Shown: in pieces, positions 12,541 to 25,265 of the stretch
How the letters are laid out: every line of letters starts with the position of its first letter
Numbering within the stretch: the first letter of the stretch is position 1
NCBI RefSeq assembly: GCF_051401765.1
Contig: NW_027480423.1
Coordinates: 2,790,001 to 2,854,000, forward strand
DNA from: Calliopsis andreniformis
Lineage: Eukaryota > Arthropoda > Insecta > Hymenoptera > Andrenidae
DNA: 64,000 nt
Reading direction: 5' to 3'
The notes under the pieces: model-generated
Told to the model about the DNA's origin: nothing
What the model saw: only the letters and a program-made list of their open reading frames with translations
The model's database searches: none
Position numbers and translations under genes: made by a program

Positions 12541-13469
12541 CCAGGTCGTTGTTCCACCAGATCGAATAGTTAGGGCCAAAGAAGTGAACGCCAGCAGCAT
12601 AAAATACAATATAAATACAACAGTTCTTCCATCATATAAAACGAATAATTGCAACCAGTATGATAGTAATGGTCATTTCTACGTTCCGGGCAAAATAGGC
12701 TACACTCTATGGCGTTGTTCCACCAGATCGAATTGTTAGGGCCTAAGAAGTCAACGCCAGAAGCATAAGATACAATATAAATATAACAGTTTTTCCATCA
12801 TATAACCGGAATAATTGCAACCAGTTTGAAAGTGATGGTCATTTCTACGTTCCGGGCAACCTTGGCTTCACTCTAGGGCGTTGCTCCACCAGATCGAATA
12901 GTTAGGGCCTTAGAAGTCAACGCCGGAAGCATAAAATGCAATAAAAATACAACAGCTTTTCCATCGTACAAAGGATTAATTGCAACCAGTTTGAAAGTGA
13001 TGGTCATTTCTACGTTCCGGGCAACCTAGGCTTTACTCTAGGGCGTTGCTCCACCAGATCGAATAGTTAGTGCCTTAGAAGTCAACGCCAGAAGCATAAA
13101 ATACAATATAAACACAACAGTTTTTCCATCGTATAAAACGAATAATTGCTACCAGTATGGAAGTGATGGTCATTTCTAAGTTCCGGGCAACCTAGGCCTC
13201 ACGCTAGGGCGTTGTTCCACCAGACTGAATAGTTAGGGCCTAAGAAATCAACGCCAGAAGCATAAAATACAATATAAATACAACAGTTTTTCAATCGTAT
13301 AAAACGAATAATTTCAACCAGTGTGAATGTTATGGTCATTTCTACATTCCGAGCAACCTAGGCTTCACTCTACGGCGTTGGTCCACCAGATAGAATAGTT
13401 AGGGCCTAAGAAGGCAACGCCAGAAGCATAAAATACAATATAAATATAACAGTTTTTCCTCCGTATAAA

Positions 13470-15246
13470 ACGAATAATAGCAACCAGTGTGAAAGTTATG
13501 GTCACTTCTACGTTCCGGGCAACCTAGGCTTCACTCTAGGTCGTTGATCGACCAGATAGAATAGTGAGGGCCTTAGAAGTCAACGCCAGAAGCATAAAAT
13601 TCAATAAAGATGCAACAGCTTTTCCATCATATAAAACGAATAATTGCAACCAGTATGAAAGCTATGGTCATTTCTACTTTACGGGCAACCTAGGCTACAC
13701 CCTAGGGCGTTGTTCCTACAGATTGAATAGTTAGGGCCTTAGAAGTCAATGCCCGAAGCATAAGATACAATATAAATATAACAGTTTTTCCATCATATAA
13801 CCGGAATAATTGCAACCAGTTTGAAAGTGATGGTCATTTCTACGTTCCGGGCAACCTTGGCTTCACTCTAGGGCGTTGCTCCACCAGATCGAATAGTTAG
13901 TGCCTTAGAAGTCAACGCCAGAAGCATAACATACAATATAAATACAACAGTTTTTCCATCATATAAAACGAATAATTGCAACCAGTATGAAAGTTATGGT
14001 CATTTCTACGTTCCGGGCAACCTAGGCTTCACTCTATGGCGTTCTTCCACCACATCGATTAGCTACGGCCTCAGAAGTCAACGCTTGAAGCATAAAATAC
14101 AATAAAAATACAACAGTCTTTCCGTCCTATAACAGGAATAATTGCAACCCTTGTGAAAGTGATGGTCATTTGTACGTTCCAGGCAACCTAGGCTTCACTC
14201 TAGGGCGTTGTTCCACCAGATCGAATTGTTAGGGCCTAAGAAGTCAACGCCAGAAGCATAAGATACAATATAAATACAACAGTTTTTCAATCGTATAAAA
14301 CGAGTAATTGCGACCAGTACGAAAGTTAACGTCATTTCTACGTTCCGGACAACCTAGGCTTCACCCTAGGGCGTTGCTCTAACAGATTGAATAGTTAGGG
14401 CCTTAGAAGTCAACGCCGGAAGCATAAAATGCAATAAAAATCCATCAGTTTTTCCATCGTATAAAAGGATTAATTGCAAACAGTTTGAAAGTGATGGTCA
14501 CTTCTACGTTCTGGGCAACCTAGGCTTTACCCTAGGGTGTTGCTCCACCAGATAGAATAGTTAGGGCCTTAGAAGTCAACGCCAGAAGCATAAAATTCAA
14601 TAAAGATGCAACAGTTTTTCAATCGTATAGCAGGAATAATTGCAAACAGTGTGAAAGTACTGGTCATTCCTACGTTCCGGGTAACCTAGGCTTCACTCTA
14701 GGGCGTTGTTCCACCAGATCGAACAGCTAGGTCCTAAGAAGGTAACGCCAGAAGCATAAAATACAATATAAATATAACAGTTTTTCCATCGTATAAAACG
14801 AATAATAGCAACCAGTGTGAAAGTTATGATCATTTCTACGTTCCGGGCAACCTAGGCTTCACCCCAGGTCGTTGTTCCACCAGAACGAATAGTTAGGGCC
14901 TGAGAAGTGAACGCCAGCAGCATAAAATACAATATAAATACAACAGTTCTTCCATCATATAAAACGAATAATTGCAACCAGTATGAAAGTTATGGTCATT
15001 TCTACGTTCCGGGCAACCTAGGCTTCACTCTATGGCGTTCTTCCACCACATCGAATAGCTACGGCCTCAGAAGTCAACGCCTGAAGCATAAAATACAATA
15101 AGAATACAATAGTCTTTCCATCCTATAACAGGAATAATTGCAACCCGTGTGGAAGTGATGGTCATTTGTACGTTCCAGGCAACCTAGGCTTCACTCTAGG
15201 GCGTTGTTCCACCAGATCGAATTGTTAGGGCCTAAGAAGTCAACGC
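13470..15246 (+). repeat. 1.78 kb duplicated block, copy A (partner 18117-19893)
   Basis: Matches 18117-19893 at a constant offset of 4647 bp (28 monomers minus 1). Markers are GATCGACCAGATAGAATAG, AATTGCGACCAGTACG, CTCTAACAGATTG and CAGCAGCATAAAATAC. The last gives the same short chance ORF in both copies. Confidence 0.88.
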
Positions 15247-16056
15247 CCGAAGCATAAAATACAAAATAAATAGAACAGTTTTTCCATTGTATAAAACGAA
15301 TAATAGCAACCAGTGTGAAAGTTATGGTCATTTCTACGTTCCGGGCAACCTAGGTTTCACTCTAGGGCGTTGCTCCAACAGATTGAATAGTTAGGGCCTT
15401 AGAAGTCAACGCCGGAAGCATAAAATGCAATAAAAATACAACAGCTTTTCCATCGTACAAAGGATTAATTGCAACCAGTTTGAAAGTGATGGTCATTTCT
15501 ACGTTCCGGGCAACCTAGGCTTTACTCTAGGGCGTTGCTCCACCAGATCGAATAGTTAGTGCCTTAGAAGTCAACGCCAGAAGCATAAAATACAATATAA
15601 ACACAACAGTTTTTCCATCGTATAAAACGAATAATTGCTACCAGTATGGAAGTGATGGTCATTTCTAAGTTCCGGGCAACCTAGGCCTCACGCTAGGGCG
15701 TTGTTCCACCAGACTGAATAGTTAGGGCCTAAGAAATCAACGCCAGAAGCATAAAATACAATATAAATACAACAGTTTTTCAATCGTATAAAACGAATAA
15801 TTTCAACCAGTGTGAATGTTATGGTCATTTCTACATTCCGAGCAACCTAGGCTTCACTCTAGGGCGTTGGTCCACCAGATAGAATAGTTAGGGCCTAAGA
15901 AGGCAACGCCAGAAGCATAAAATACAATATAAATATAACAGTTTTTCCTCCGTATAAAACGAATAATAGCAACCAGTGTGAAAGTTATGGTCATTTCTAC
16001 GTTCCGGGCAACCTAGGCTTCACCCCAGGTCGTTGTTCCACCAGATCGAATAGTTA
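15247..16056 (+). repeat. Satellite monomers related to 34.5-35.2 kb and 39.3-40.0 kb
   Basis: Begins with CGCCCGAAGCATAAAATAC and follows the monomer order of 34.5 kb, including the 1 bp shortened CATCGTACAAAGGATT. Compared with this region, the 34.85 kb copy lacks the monomer marked CTACCAGTATGGAAGTGATG. About 15420-15950 also resembles 12930-13450. Confidence 0.8.
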
Positions 16057-17384
16057 GGGCCAAAGAAGTGAACGCCAGCAGCATAAAATACAATATAAAT
16101 ACAACAGTTCTTCCATCATATAAAACGAATAATTGCAACCAGTATGATAGTAATGGTCATTTCTACGTTCCGGGCAAAATAGGCTACACTCTATGGCGTT
16201 GTTCCACCAGATCGAATTGTTAGGGCCTAAGAAGTCAACGCCAGAAGCATAAGATACAATATAAATATAACAGTTTTTCCATCATATAACCGGAATAATT
16301 GCAACCAGTTTGAAAGTGATGGTCATTTCTACGTTCCGGGCAACCTTGGCTTCACTCTAGGGCGTTGCTCCACCAGATCGAATAGTTAGGGCCTTAGAAG
16401 TCAACGCCAGAAGCATAAAATTCAATAAAGATGCAACAGTTTTTCCATCGTATAGCAGGAATAACTGCAAACAGTGTGAAAGTACTGGTCATTTCTACGT
16501 TCCGGGTAACCTAGGCTTCACTCTAGGGCGATGTTCCACCAGATCGAACAGTTAGGGCCTAAGAAGGCAACGCCAGAAGCATAAAATGCAATATAAATAT
16601 AACAGCTTTTCCTTCGTATAAAACGAATAATAGCAACCAGTGTGAAAGTTATGGTCATTTCTACGTTCCGGGCAACCTAGGCTTCACCCCAGGTCGTTGT
16701 TCCGCCAGATCGAATAGTTAGGGCCAAAGAAGTGAACGCCAGCAGCATAAAATACAATATAAATACAACAGTTCTTCCATCATATAAATCGAATAATTGC
16801 AACCAGTATGATAGTAATGGTCATTTCTACGTTCCGGGCAAAATAGGCTACACTCTATGGCGTTGTTCCACCAGATCGAATTGTTAGGGCCTAAGAAGTC
16901 AACGCCAGAAGCATAAGATACAATATAAATATAACAGTTTTTCCATCATATAACCGGAATAATTGCAACCAGTTTGAAAGTGATGGTCATTTCTACGTTC
17001 CGGGCAACCTTGGCTTCACTCTAGGGCGTTGCTCCACCAGATCGAATAGTTAGGGCCTTAGAAGTCAACGCCAGAAGCATAAAATTCAATAAAGATGCAA
17101 CAGTTTTTCCATCGTATAGCAGGAATAACTGCAAACAGTGTGAAAGTACTGGTCATTTCTACGTTCCGGGTAACCTAGGCTTCACTCTAGGGCGATGTTC
17201 CACCAGATCGAACAGTTAGGGCCTAAGAAGGCAACGCCAGAAGCATAAAATGCAATATAAATATAACAGCTTTTCCTTCGTATAAAACGAATAATAGCAA
17301 CCAGTGTGAAAGTTATGGTCATTTCTACGTTCCGGGCAACCTAGGCTTCACCCCAGGTCGTTGTTCCGCCAGATCGAATAGTTA
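16057..17384 (+). repeat. 664 bp tetramer higher-order repeat, two tandem copies plus part of a third
   Basis: The phrase GGGCCAAAGAAGTGAACG lies at 16057, 16721 and 17385, exactly 664 bp (4 x 166) apart. The marker GGGCAAAATAGG likewise falls at 664 bp spacing (CAAAATAGG at 16175, 16839, 17503). The third copy is recognisable to about 17707, where TTAGGGCC becomes TTAGTGCC. Copies are nearly identical (AAAACGAATAATT against AAATCGAATAATT). This is the shortest clean higher-order repeat in the window. Confidence 0.92.
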
Positions 17385-18116
17385 GGGCCAAAGAAGTGAA
17401 CGCCAGCAGCATAAAATACAATATAAATACAACAGTTCTTCCATCATATAAATCGAATAATTGCAACCAGTATGATAGTAATGGTCATTTCTACGTTCCG
17501 GGCAAAATAGGCTACACTCTATGGCGTTGTTCCACCAGATCGAATTGTTAGGGCCTAAGAAGTCAACGCCAGAAGCATAAGATACAATATAAATATAACA
17601 GTTTTTCCATCATATAACCGGAATAATTGCAGCCAGTTTGAAAGTGATGGTCATTTCTACGTTCCGGGCAACCTTGGCTTCACTCTAGGGCGTTGCTCCA
17701 CCAGATCGAATAGTTAGTGCCTTAGAAGTCAACGCCAGAAGCATAACATACAATATAAATACAACAGTTTTTCCAACGTATAAAACGAATAATTGCAACC
17801 AGTATGATAGTTATGGTCATTTCTACGTTCCGGGCAACCTAGGCTTCACTCTATGGCGTTCTTCCACTACATCGAATAGCAACGGCCTCAGAAGTCAACG
17901 CCTGAAGCATAAAATACAATAAAAATACAACAGTCTTTCCGTCCTATAACAGGAATAATTGCAACCCTTGTGAAAGTGATGGTCATTTGTACGTTCCAGG
18001 CAACCTAGGCTTCACTATAGGGCGTTGTTCCACCAGATCGAATTGTTAGGGCCTAAGAAGTCAACGCCAGAAGCATAAGATACAATATAAATATAACAGT
18101 TTTTCCATCGTATAGA

Positions 18117-19893
18117 ACGAATAATAGCAACCAGTGTGAAAGTTATGGTCACTTCTACGTTCCGGGCAACCTAGGCTTCACTCTAGGTCGTTGATCGACC
18201 AGATAGAATAGTGAGGGCCTTAGAAGTCAACGCCAGAAGCATAAAATTCAATAAAGATGCAACAGCTTTTCCATCATATAAAACGAATAATTGCAACCAG
18301 TATGAAAGCTATGGTCATTTCTACTTTACGGGCAACCTAGGCTACACCCTAGGGCGTTGTTCCTACAGATTGAATAGTTAGGGCCTTAGAAGTCAATGCC
18401 CGAAGCATAAGATACAATATAAATATAACAGTTTTTCCATCATATAACCGGAATAATTGCAACCAGTTTGAAAGTGATGGTCATTTCTACGTTCCGGGCA
18501 ACCTTGGCTTCACTCTAGGGCGTTGCTCCACCAGATCGAATAGTTAGTGCCTTAGAAGTCAACGCCAGAAGCATAACATACAATATAAATACAACAGTTT
18601 TTCCATCATATAAAACGAATAATTGCAACCAGTATGAAAGTTATGGTCATTTCTACGTTCCGGGCAACCTAGGCTTCACTCTATGGCGTTCTTCCACCAC
18701 ATCGATTAGCTACGGCCTCAGAAGTCAACGCTTGAAGCATAAAATACAATAAAAATACAACAGTCTTTCCGTCCTATAACAGGAATAATTGCAACCCTTG
18801 TGAAAGTGATGGTCATTTGTACGTTCCAGGCAACCTAGGCTTCACTCTAGGGCGTTGTTCCACCAGATCGAATTGTTAGGGCCTAAGAAGTCAACGCCAG
18901 AAGCATAAGATACAATATAAATACAACAGTTTTTCAATCGTATAAAACGAGTAATTGCGACCAGTACGAAAGTTAACGTCATTTCTACGTTCCGGACAAC
19001 CTAGGCTTCACCCTAGGGCGTTGCTCTAACAGATTGAATAGTTAGAGCCTTAGAAGTCAACGCCGGAAGCATAAAATGCAATAAAAATCCATCAGTTTTT
19101 CCATCGTATAAAAGGATTAATTGCAAACAGTTTGAAAGTGATGGTCACTTCTACGTTCTGGGCAACCTAGGCTTTACCCTAGGGCGTTGCTCCACCAGAT
19201 AGAATAGTTAGGGCCTTAGAAGTCAACGCCAGAAGCATAAAATTCAATAAAGATGCAACAGTTTTTCAATCGTATAGCAGGAATAATTGCAAACAGTGTG
19301 AAAGTACTGGTCATTCCTACGTTCCGGGTAACCTAGGCTTCACTCTAGGGCGTTGTTCCACCAGATCGAACAGCTAGGTCCTAAGAAGGTAACGCCAGAA
19401 GCATAAAATACAATATAAATATAACAGTTTTTCCATCGTATAAAACGAATAATAGCAACCAGTGTGAAAGTTATGGTCATTTCTACGTTCCGGGCAACCT
19501 AGGCTTCACCCCAGGTCGTTGTTCCACCAGGACGAATAGTTAGGGCCTGAGAAGTGAACGCCAGCAGCATAAAATACAATATAAATACAACAGTTCTTCC
19601 ATCATATAAACCGAATAATTGCAACCAGTATGAAAGTTATGGTCATTTCTACGTTCCGGGCAACCTAGGCTTCACTCTATGGCGTTCTTCCACCACATCG
19701 AATAGCTACGGCCTCAGAAGTCAACGCCTGAAGCATAAAATACAATAAGAATACAATAGTCTTTCCATCCTATAACAGGAATAATTGCAACCCGTGTGGA
19801 AGTGATGGTCATTTGTACGTTCCAGGCAACCTAGGCTTCACTCTAGGGCGTTGTTCCACCAGATCGAATTGTTAGGGCCTAAGAAGTCAACGC
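18117..19893 (+). repeat. 1.78 kb duplicated block, copy B (partner 13470-15246)
   Basis: Counterpart of 13470-15246 with few substitutions (TTAGAGCC for TTAGGGCC near 19043; ACCGAATAATTGC for AACGAATAATTGC). Ends where copy A reads CGCCCGAAGC and copy B CGCCAGAAGC. Confidence 0.88.
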
Positions 19894-20090
19894 CAGAAGC
19901 ATAAGATACAATATAAATATAACAGTTTTTCCATCGTATAGAACGAATAATAGCATTCAGTGTGAAAGTTATGGTCATTTCTACGTTCCGGGCAACCTAG
20001 GCTTCACTCTAGGGCGATGCTCCACCAGATCAAACAGTTAGTTCCCTGGAAGTCAACGCCCGAAGCATAAAATACAAAATAAATAGAACA

Positions 20091-22368
20091 GTTTTTCCAT
20101 CGTATAAAACGAATAATAGCAACCAGTGTGAAAGTTATGGTCATCTCTACGTTCCGGCAACCTAGGCTTCACCCCAGGGCGTTGTTCCACCAGATCGAAT
20201 AGTTAGGGCCTAAGAAGTGAACGCCAGAAGCATAAAATACAATATAAATACAACAGTTTTTCTATCATATAGAACGAGTAATTGAAACCAGTATGAAAGT
20301 TGTGGTCATTTCTACTTTCCGGGCAACCTAGGCTACACCCTAGGGCGTTCCTCCAACAGATTGAATAGTTAGGGCCTTAGAAGTCAATGGCCGAAGCATA
20401 AAATGCAATAAAAATACAACAGCTTTTCCATCGTATAAAAGGATTAATTGCAACCAGCTTGAAAGTGATGGTCATTTCTACGTTCCGGGCAACCTAGGCT
20501 TCACTCTAGGGCGTTGCTCCACCAGATCGAATAGTTAGGGCCTTAGAAGTCAACGCCAGAATCATAAAATACAATGAAGATGCAACAGCTTTTCTATCGT
20601 ATTAAACGAATAATTTCAACCAGTGTGAATGTTATGGTCATTTCTACGTTCCGGGCAACCTTGGCTTCACTCTAGGGCGTTGCTCCACCAGATCGAATAG
20701 TTAGTGCCTTAGAAGTCAACGCCAGAAGCATAACATACAATATAAATACAACAGTTTTTCCAACGTATAAAACGAATAATTGCAACCAGTATGATAGTTA
20801 TTGTCATTTCTACGTTCCGGGCAACCTAGGCTTCACTCTATGGCGTTCTTCCACTACATCGAATAGCAACGGCCTCAGAAGTCAACGCCTGAAGCATAAA
20901 ATACAATAAAAGTACAACAGTCTTTCCGTCCTATAACAGGAATAATTGCAAACCTTGTGAAAGTGATGGTCATTTGTACGTTCCAGGCAACCTAGGCTTC
21001 ACGCTAGGGCGTTGTTCCACCAGATCGAACTGTTAGGGCCTAAGAAGTCAACGCCAGAAGCATAAGATACAATATAAATATAACAGTTTTTCCATCGTAT
21101 AGAACGAATAATAGCAACCAGTGTGAAAGTTATGGTCACTTCTACGTTCCGGGCAACCTAGGCTTCACTCTAGGGCGTTGCTCCACCAGATCAAACAGTT
21201 AGAGCCTTGAAGTCAACGCCCGAAGCATAAAATGCAAAATAAATAGAACAGTTTTTCCATTGTATAAAACGAATAATAGCAACCAGTGTGAAAGTTATGG
21301 TCATTTCTACGCTCCGGGCAACCTAGGCTTCACGCTAGGGCGTTGCTCCAACAGATTGAATAGTTAGGGCCTTAGAAGTCAACGCCAGAAGCATAAGATA
21401 CAATATAAATATAACAGTTTTTCCATCATATAACCGGAATAATTGCAACCAGTTTGAAAGTGATGGTCATTTCTACGTTCCGGGCAACCTTGGCTTCACT
21501 CTAGGGCGTTGTTCCACCAGATCGAATTGTTAGGGCCTAAGAAGTCAACGCCAGAAGCATAAGATACAATATAAATATAACAGTTTTTCCATCGTATAGA
21601 ACGAATAATAGCAACCAGTGTGAAAGTTATGGTCACTTCTACGTTCCGGGCAACCTAGGCTTCACTCTAGGGCGTTGCTCCACCAGATCAAACAGTTAGT
21701 TCCTTAGAAGTCAACGCCCGAAGCATAAAATACAAAATAAATAGAACAGTTTTTCCATCGTATAAAACGAATAATAGCAACCAGTGTGAAAGTTATGGTC
21801 ATTTCTACGTTCCGGCAACCTAGGCTTCACCCCAGGGCGTTGTTCCACCAGATCGAATAGTTAGGGCCTAAGAAGTGAACGCCAGAAGCATAAAATACAA
21901 TATAAATACAACAGTTTTTCTATCATATAAAACGAGTAATTGCAACCAGTATGAAAGTTGTGGTCATTTCTACTTTCCTGGCAAACTAGGCTACACCCTT
22001 GGGCGTTCCTCCAACAGATTGAATAGCTAGGGCCTTAGAAGTCAATGGCCGAAGCATAAAATGCAATAAAAATACAACAGTTCTTCCATCATATAAAACG
22101 AATAATTGCAACCAGTATGAAAGTTATGGTCATTTCTACGTTCCGGGCAACCTAGGCTTCACTCTATGGCGTTCTTCCACCACATCGAATAGGTACGGCC
22201 TCAGAAGTCATCGCCTGAAGCATAAATTACAATAAGAATACAATAGTCTTTCCATCCTATAACAGGAATAATTGCAACCCGTGTGGAAGTGATGGTCATT
22301 TGTACGTTCCAGGCAACCTAGGCTTCACTCTTGGGCGTTGTTCCACCAGATCGAATTGTTAGGGCCTA
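20091..22368 (+). repeat. 2.28 kb block, copy A (partners 46152-48429, 49137-51248)
   Basis: Matches 46152-48429 at a constant offset of 26061 bp. Markers are the 1 bp shortened GTTCCGGCAACC (20151 and 21809), the 2 bp deletion TTAGAGCCTTGAAGTC near 21200, GGGCAAACTAGGCTACACCC and GAATCATAAAATACAATGAA. A sub-segment, 20555-21566, is also present at 36327-37338 (offset 15772). Confidence 0.87.
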
Positions 22369-22744
22369 AGAAGTCAACGCCAGAAGCATAAGATACAATA
22401 TAAATACAACAGTTTTTCTATCATATAAAACGAGTAATTGCAACCAGTATGAAAGTTGTGGTCATTTCTACGTTCCGGGCAACCTAGGCTTCACTCTATG
22501 GCGCTCTTCCACCACATCGAATAGCTACGGCCTCAGAAGTCATCGCCTGAAGCATAAAATACAATAAGAATACAATATTCTTTCCATCCTATAACAGGAA
22601 TAATTGCAACCCGTGTGGAAGTGATGGTCATTTGTACGTTCCAGGCAACCTAGGCTTCACCCCAGGGCGTTGTTCCACCAGATCGAATAGTTAGGGCCTA
22701 AGAAGTGAACGCCAGAAGCATAAAATACAATATAAATACAACAG

Positions 22745-24072
22745 TTTTTCTATCATATAAAACGAGTAATTGCAACCAGTATGAAAGTTGTGGTCATTTC
22801 TACTTTCCGGGCAAACTAGGCTACACCCTAGGGCGTTCCTCCAACAGATTGAATAGTTAGGGCCTTAGAAGTCAATGGCCGAAGCATAAAATGCAATAAA
22901 AATACAACAGTTTTTCCATCGTATAAAAGGATTAATTGCAACCAGCTTGAAAGTGATGGTCATTTCTACGTTCCGGGCAACCTAGTCTTTACTCTAGGGC
23001 GTTGCTCCACCAGATCGAATAGTTAGGGCCTTAGAAGTCAACGCCAGAATCATAAAATACAATGAAGGTGCAACAGCTTTTCTATCGTATTAAACGAATA
23101 ATTTCAACCAGTGTGAATGTTATGGTCATTTCTACATTCCGAGCAACCTAGGCTTCACTCTAGGGCGTTGATCCAACAGATTGAATCGTTAGGGCCTTAG
23201 CAGTCAACGCCCGAAGCATAAAATACAATATATATACAACAGTTTTTCCATCATATAACAGGAATAATTGCAACCAGTTTGAAAGTGATGGTCATTTCTA
23301 CGTTCCGGGCAACCTAGGCTTCACTCTAGGGCGGTGCTCCACCAGATCGAATAGCTAGGGCCTTAGAAGTCAACGCCCGAAGCATAAAATGCAATAAAAA
23401 TACAACAGTGTTTCCATCATATAACAGGAATAATTGCAACCCGTGTGAAAGTGATGGTCATTTGGACGTAACAGGCAACCTAGGCTTCACTCTAGGGCGT
23501 TGTTCCACCAGATCGAATTGTTAGGGCCTAAGAAGTCATCGCCAGAAGCATAAGATACAATATAAATATAACAGTTTTTCCATCGTATAGAACGAATAAT
23601 AGCAACCAGTGTGAAAGTTATGGTCACTTCTACGTTCCGGGCAACCTAGGCTTCACTCTAGGGCGTTGCTCCACCAGATCAAACAGTTAGGGCCTTAGAA
23701 GTCAACGCCCGCAGCATAAAATACAAAATAAATAGAAAAGTTTTTCCATTGTATAAAACGAATAATAGCAACCAGTGTGAAAGTTATGGTCATTTCTACG
23801 TTCCGGGCAACCTAGGTTTCACGCTAGGGCGTTGCTCCAACAGATTGAATAGTTAGGGCCTTAGAAGTCAACGCCGGAAGCATAAAATGCAATAAAAATA
23901 CAACAGCTTTTCCATCGTACAAAAGGATTAATTGCAACCAGTTTGAAAGTGATGGTCATTTCTACGTTCCGGGCAACCTAGGCTTTACTCTAGGGCGTTG
24001 CTCCACCAGATCGAATAGTTAGTGCCTTAGAGGTCAACGCCAGAAGTATAAAATACAATATAAACACAACAG
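22745..24072 (+). repeat. 8-monomer (1328 bp) repeat, copy A
   Basis: 22745-23440 recurs at 24073-24768 with offset 1328 (8 x 166): GAATCATAAAATACAATGAA lies at 23047 and 24375, with shared CTAGTCTTTACTC and GAATCGTTAGGGCC. Its 3' part, 23440-24072, instead recurs at 25100-25735 (offset 1660, 10 monomers), with shared TTTGGACGTA and AATAGAAAAGTTTTTCC. Confidence 0.87.
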
Positions 24073-24739
24073 TTTTTCCATCGTATAAAACGAGTAATTG
24101 CAACCAGTATGAAAGTTGTGGTCATTTCTACTTTCCGGGCAAACTAGGCTACACCCTAGGGCGTTCCTCCAACAGATTGAATAGTTAGGGCCTTAGAAGT
24201 CAATGGCCGAAGCATAAAATGCAATAAAAATACAACAGTTTTTCCATCGTATAAAAGGATTAATTGCAACCAGCTTGAAAGTGATGGTCATTTCTACGTT
24301 CCGGGCAACCTAGTCTTTACTCTAGGGCGTTGCTCCACCAGATCGAATAGTTAGGGCCTTAGAAGTCAACGCCAGAATCATAAAATACAATGAAGGTGCA
24401 ACAGCTTTTCTATCGTATTAAACGAATAATTTCAACCAGTGTGAATGTTATGGTCATTTCTACATTCCGAGCAACCTAGGCTTCACTCTAGGGCGTTGAT
24501 CCAACAGATTGAATCGTTAGGGCCTTAGCAGTCAACGCCCGAAGCATAAAATACAATATATATACAACAGTTTTTCCATCATATAACAGGAATAATTGCA
24601 ACCAGTTTGAAAGTGATGGTCATTTCTACGTTCCGGGCAACCTAGGCTTCACTCTAGGGCGGTGCTCCACCAGATCGAATAGCTAGGGCCTTAGAAGTCA
24701 ACGCCCGAAGCATAAAATGCAATAAAAATACAACAGTGT

Positions 24740-24905
24740 TTCCATCATATAACAGGAATAATTGCAACCAGTTTGAAAGTTATGTCCAATTCTATGTTCC
24801 GCGCAACCTAGGCTTTACTCCAGGGCGTTGCTCCACCAGATCGAAAAGTTACGGCCCAAGAAGTCAACGCCAGAAGCATAAAATACGATATAAATACAAC
24901 AGCTT
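24740..24905 (+). repeat. GTCCAATTC-variant monomer, copy 1
   Basis: This unit reads TATGTCCAATTC where others read TATGGTCATTTC, then CGCGCAACC, CCAGGGCG and GAAAAGTTACGGCCCAAG. The same variant starts at 61918 and 63907 (the last cut by the window end), so it joins the 24.7 kb and 62-64 kb regions. Confidence 0.85.
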
Positions 24906-25071
24906 TTCCATCGTATAAAACGAATAATTGCAACCAGTGTGAAAGTTATGGTCATTTCTACGTTCCGGGCAACCTAGGCTTCACCCCAGGTCGTTGTTCC
25001 ACCAGATCGAAAAGTTAGGGCCTAAGAAGTGAACGCCAGCAGCATAAAATACAATAAAAATACAACAGTCT
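24906..25071 (+). repeat. Representative 166 bp monomer
   Basis: A monomer close to the apparent consensus in its first 70 bases, chosen to describe the anatomy. By hand count it has 70 G+C of 166 (about 42%) and 7 CpG dinucleotides. Monomer positions 1-30 are AT-rich (TATAAAACGAATAATTGC). Positions 36-52 hold GAAAGTTATGGTCATTT. Positions 54-100 form the GC-rich core with TTCCGGGCAACCTAGG, the dyad, the GTTG box and CCACCAG. Positions 111-117 are TAGGGCC, and positions 121-133 the GAAGTCAACGCC box (here GAAGTGAACGCC). Positions 139-162 are very AT-rich (two G/C in positions 141-160). Private changes in this copy are CCCCAGGT in the right arm of the dyad and CAGCAGCATAA instead of CAGAAGCATAA. 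The length is near that of DNA in a chromatosome, which is known for many centromeric satellites. Confidence 0.9.
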
Positions 25072-25090
25072 TTCCGTCCTATAACAGGAA
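25044..25090. other. AT-rich linker segment of the monomer, representative copy
   Basis: From the ATAAAATAC box through the T-run into the next monomer's TATAACAGGAATAATT, the sequence is strongly AT-rich with short A-runs and T-runs, in contrast to the GC-rich core at monomer positions 60-100. The alternation repeats every 166 bp through the window. It could favour one nucleosome position per monomer; this is an inference from composition only. Confidence 0.45.
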
Positions 25091-25265
25091 TAATTGCAAC
25101 CCGTGTGAAAGTGATGGTCATTTGGACGTACCAGGCAACCTAGGCTTCACTCTAGGGCGTTGTTCCACCAGATCGAATTGTTAGGGCCTAAGAAGTCATC
25201 GCCAGAAGCATAAGATACAATATAAATATAACAGTTTTTCCATCGTATAGAACGAATAATAGCAA

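Noticed and set aside
11618..13469. A possible gene or regulatory stretch between larger duplicated blocks
   Set aside because: The interval is ordinary satellite: 11618-12110 matches about 33190-33700 and 38000-38515, 12083-12540 matches 9925-10382, and 12535-12910 matches 16021-16390.
14907..15101. Forward ORF of 64 codons found again at 19554, 45449 and 48766 with almost the same peptide
   Set aside because: It recurs because the underlying blocks are duplicated. It starts at GTGAACGCC and crosses two monomers by chance loss of stops. Not a conserved protein.
16057..17384. Regular repeats considered as a CRISPR array or bacterial repeat
   Set aside because: There are no short identical repeats separated by unique spacers. 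The full 166 bp is repeated, with no neighbouring cas-like genes.
24736..24918. Forward 60-codon ORF shared with 61914-62096, overlapping a reverse ORF at the latter
   Set aside because: Both come from the GTCCAATTC variant monomer. ORFs open on both strands of the same unit indicate chance.
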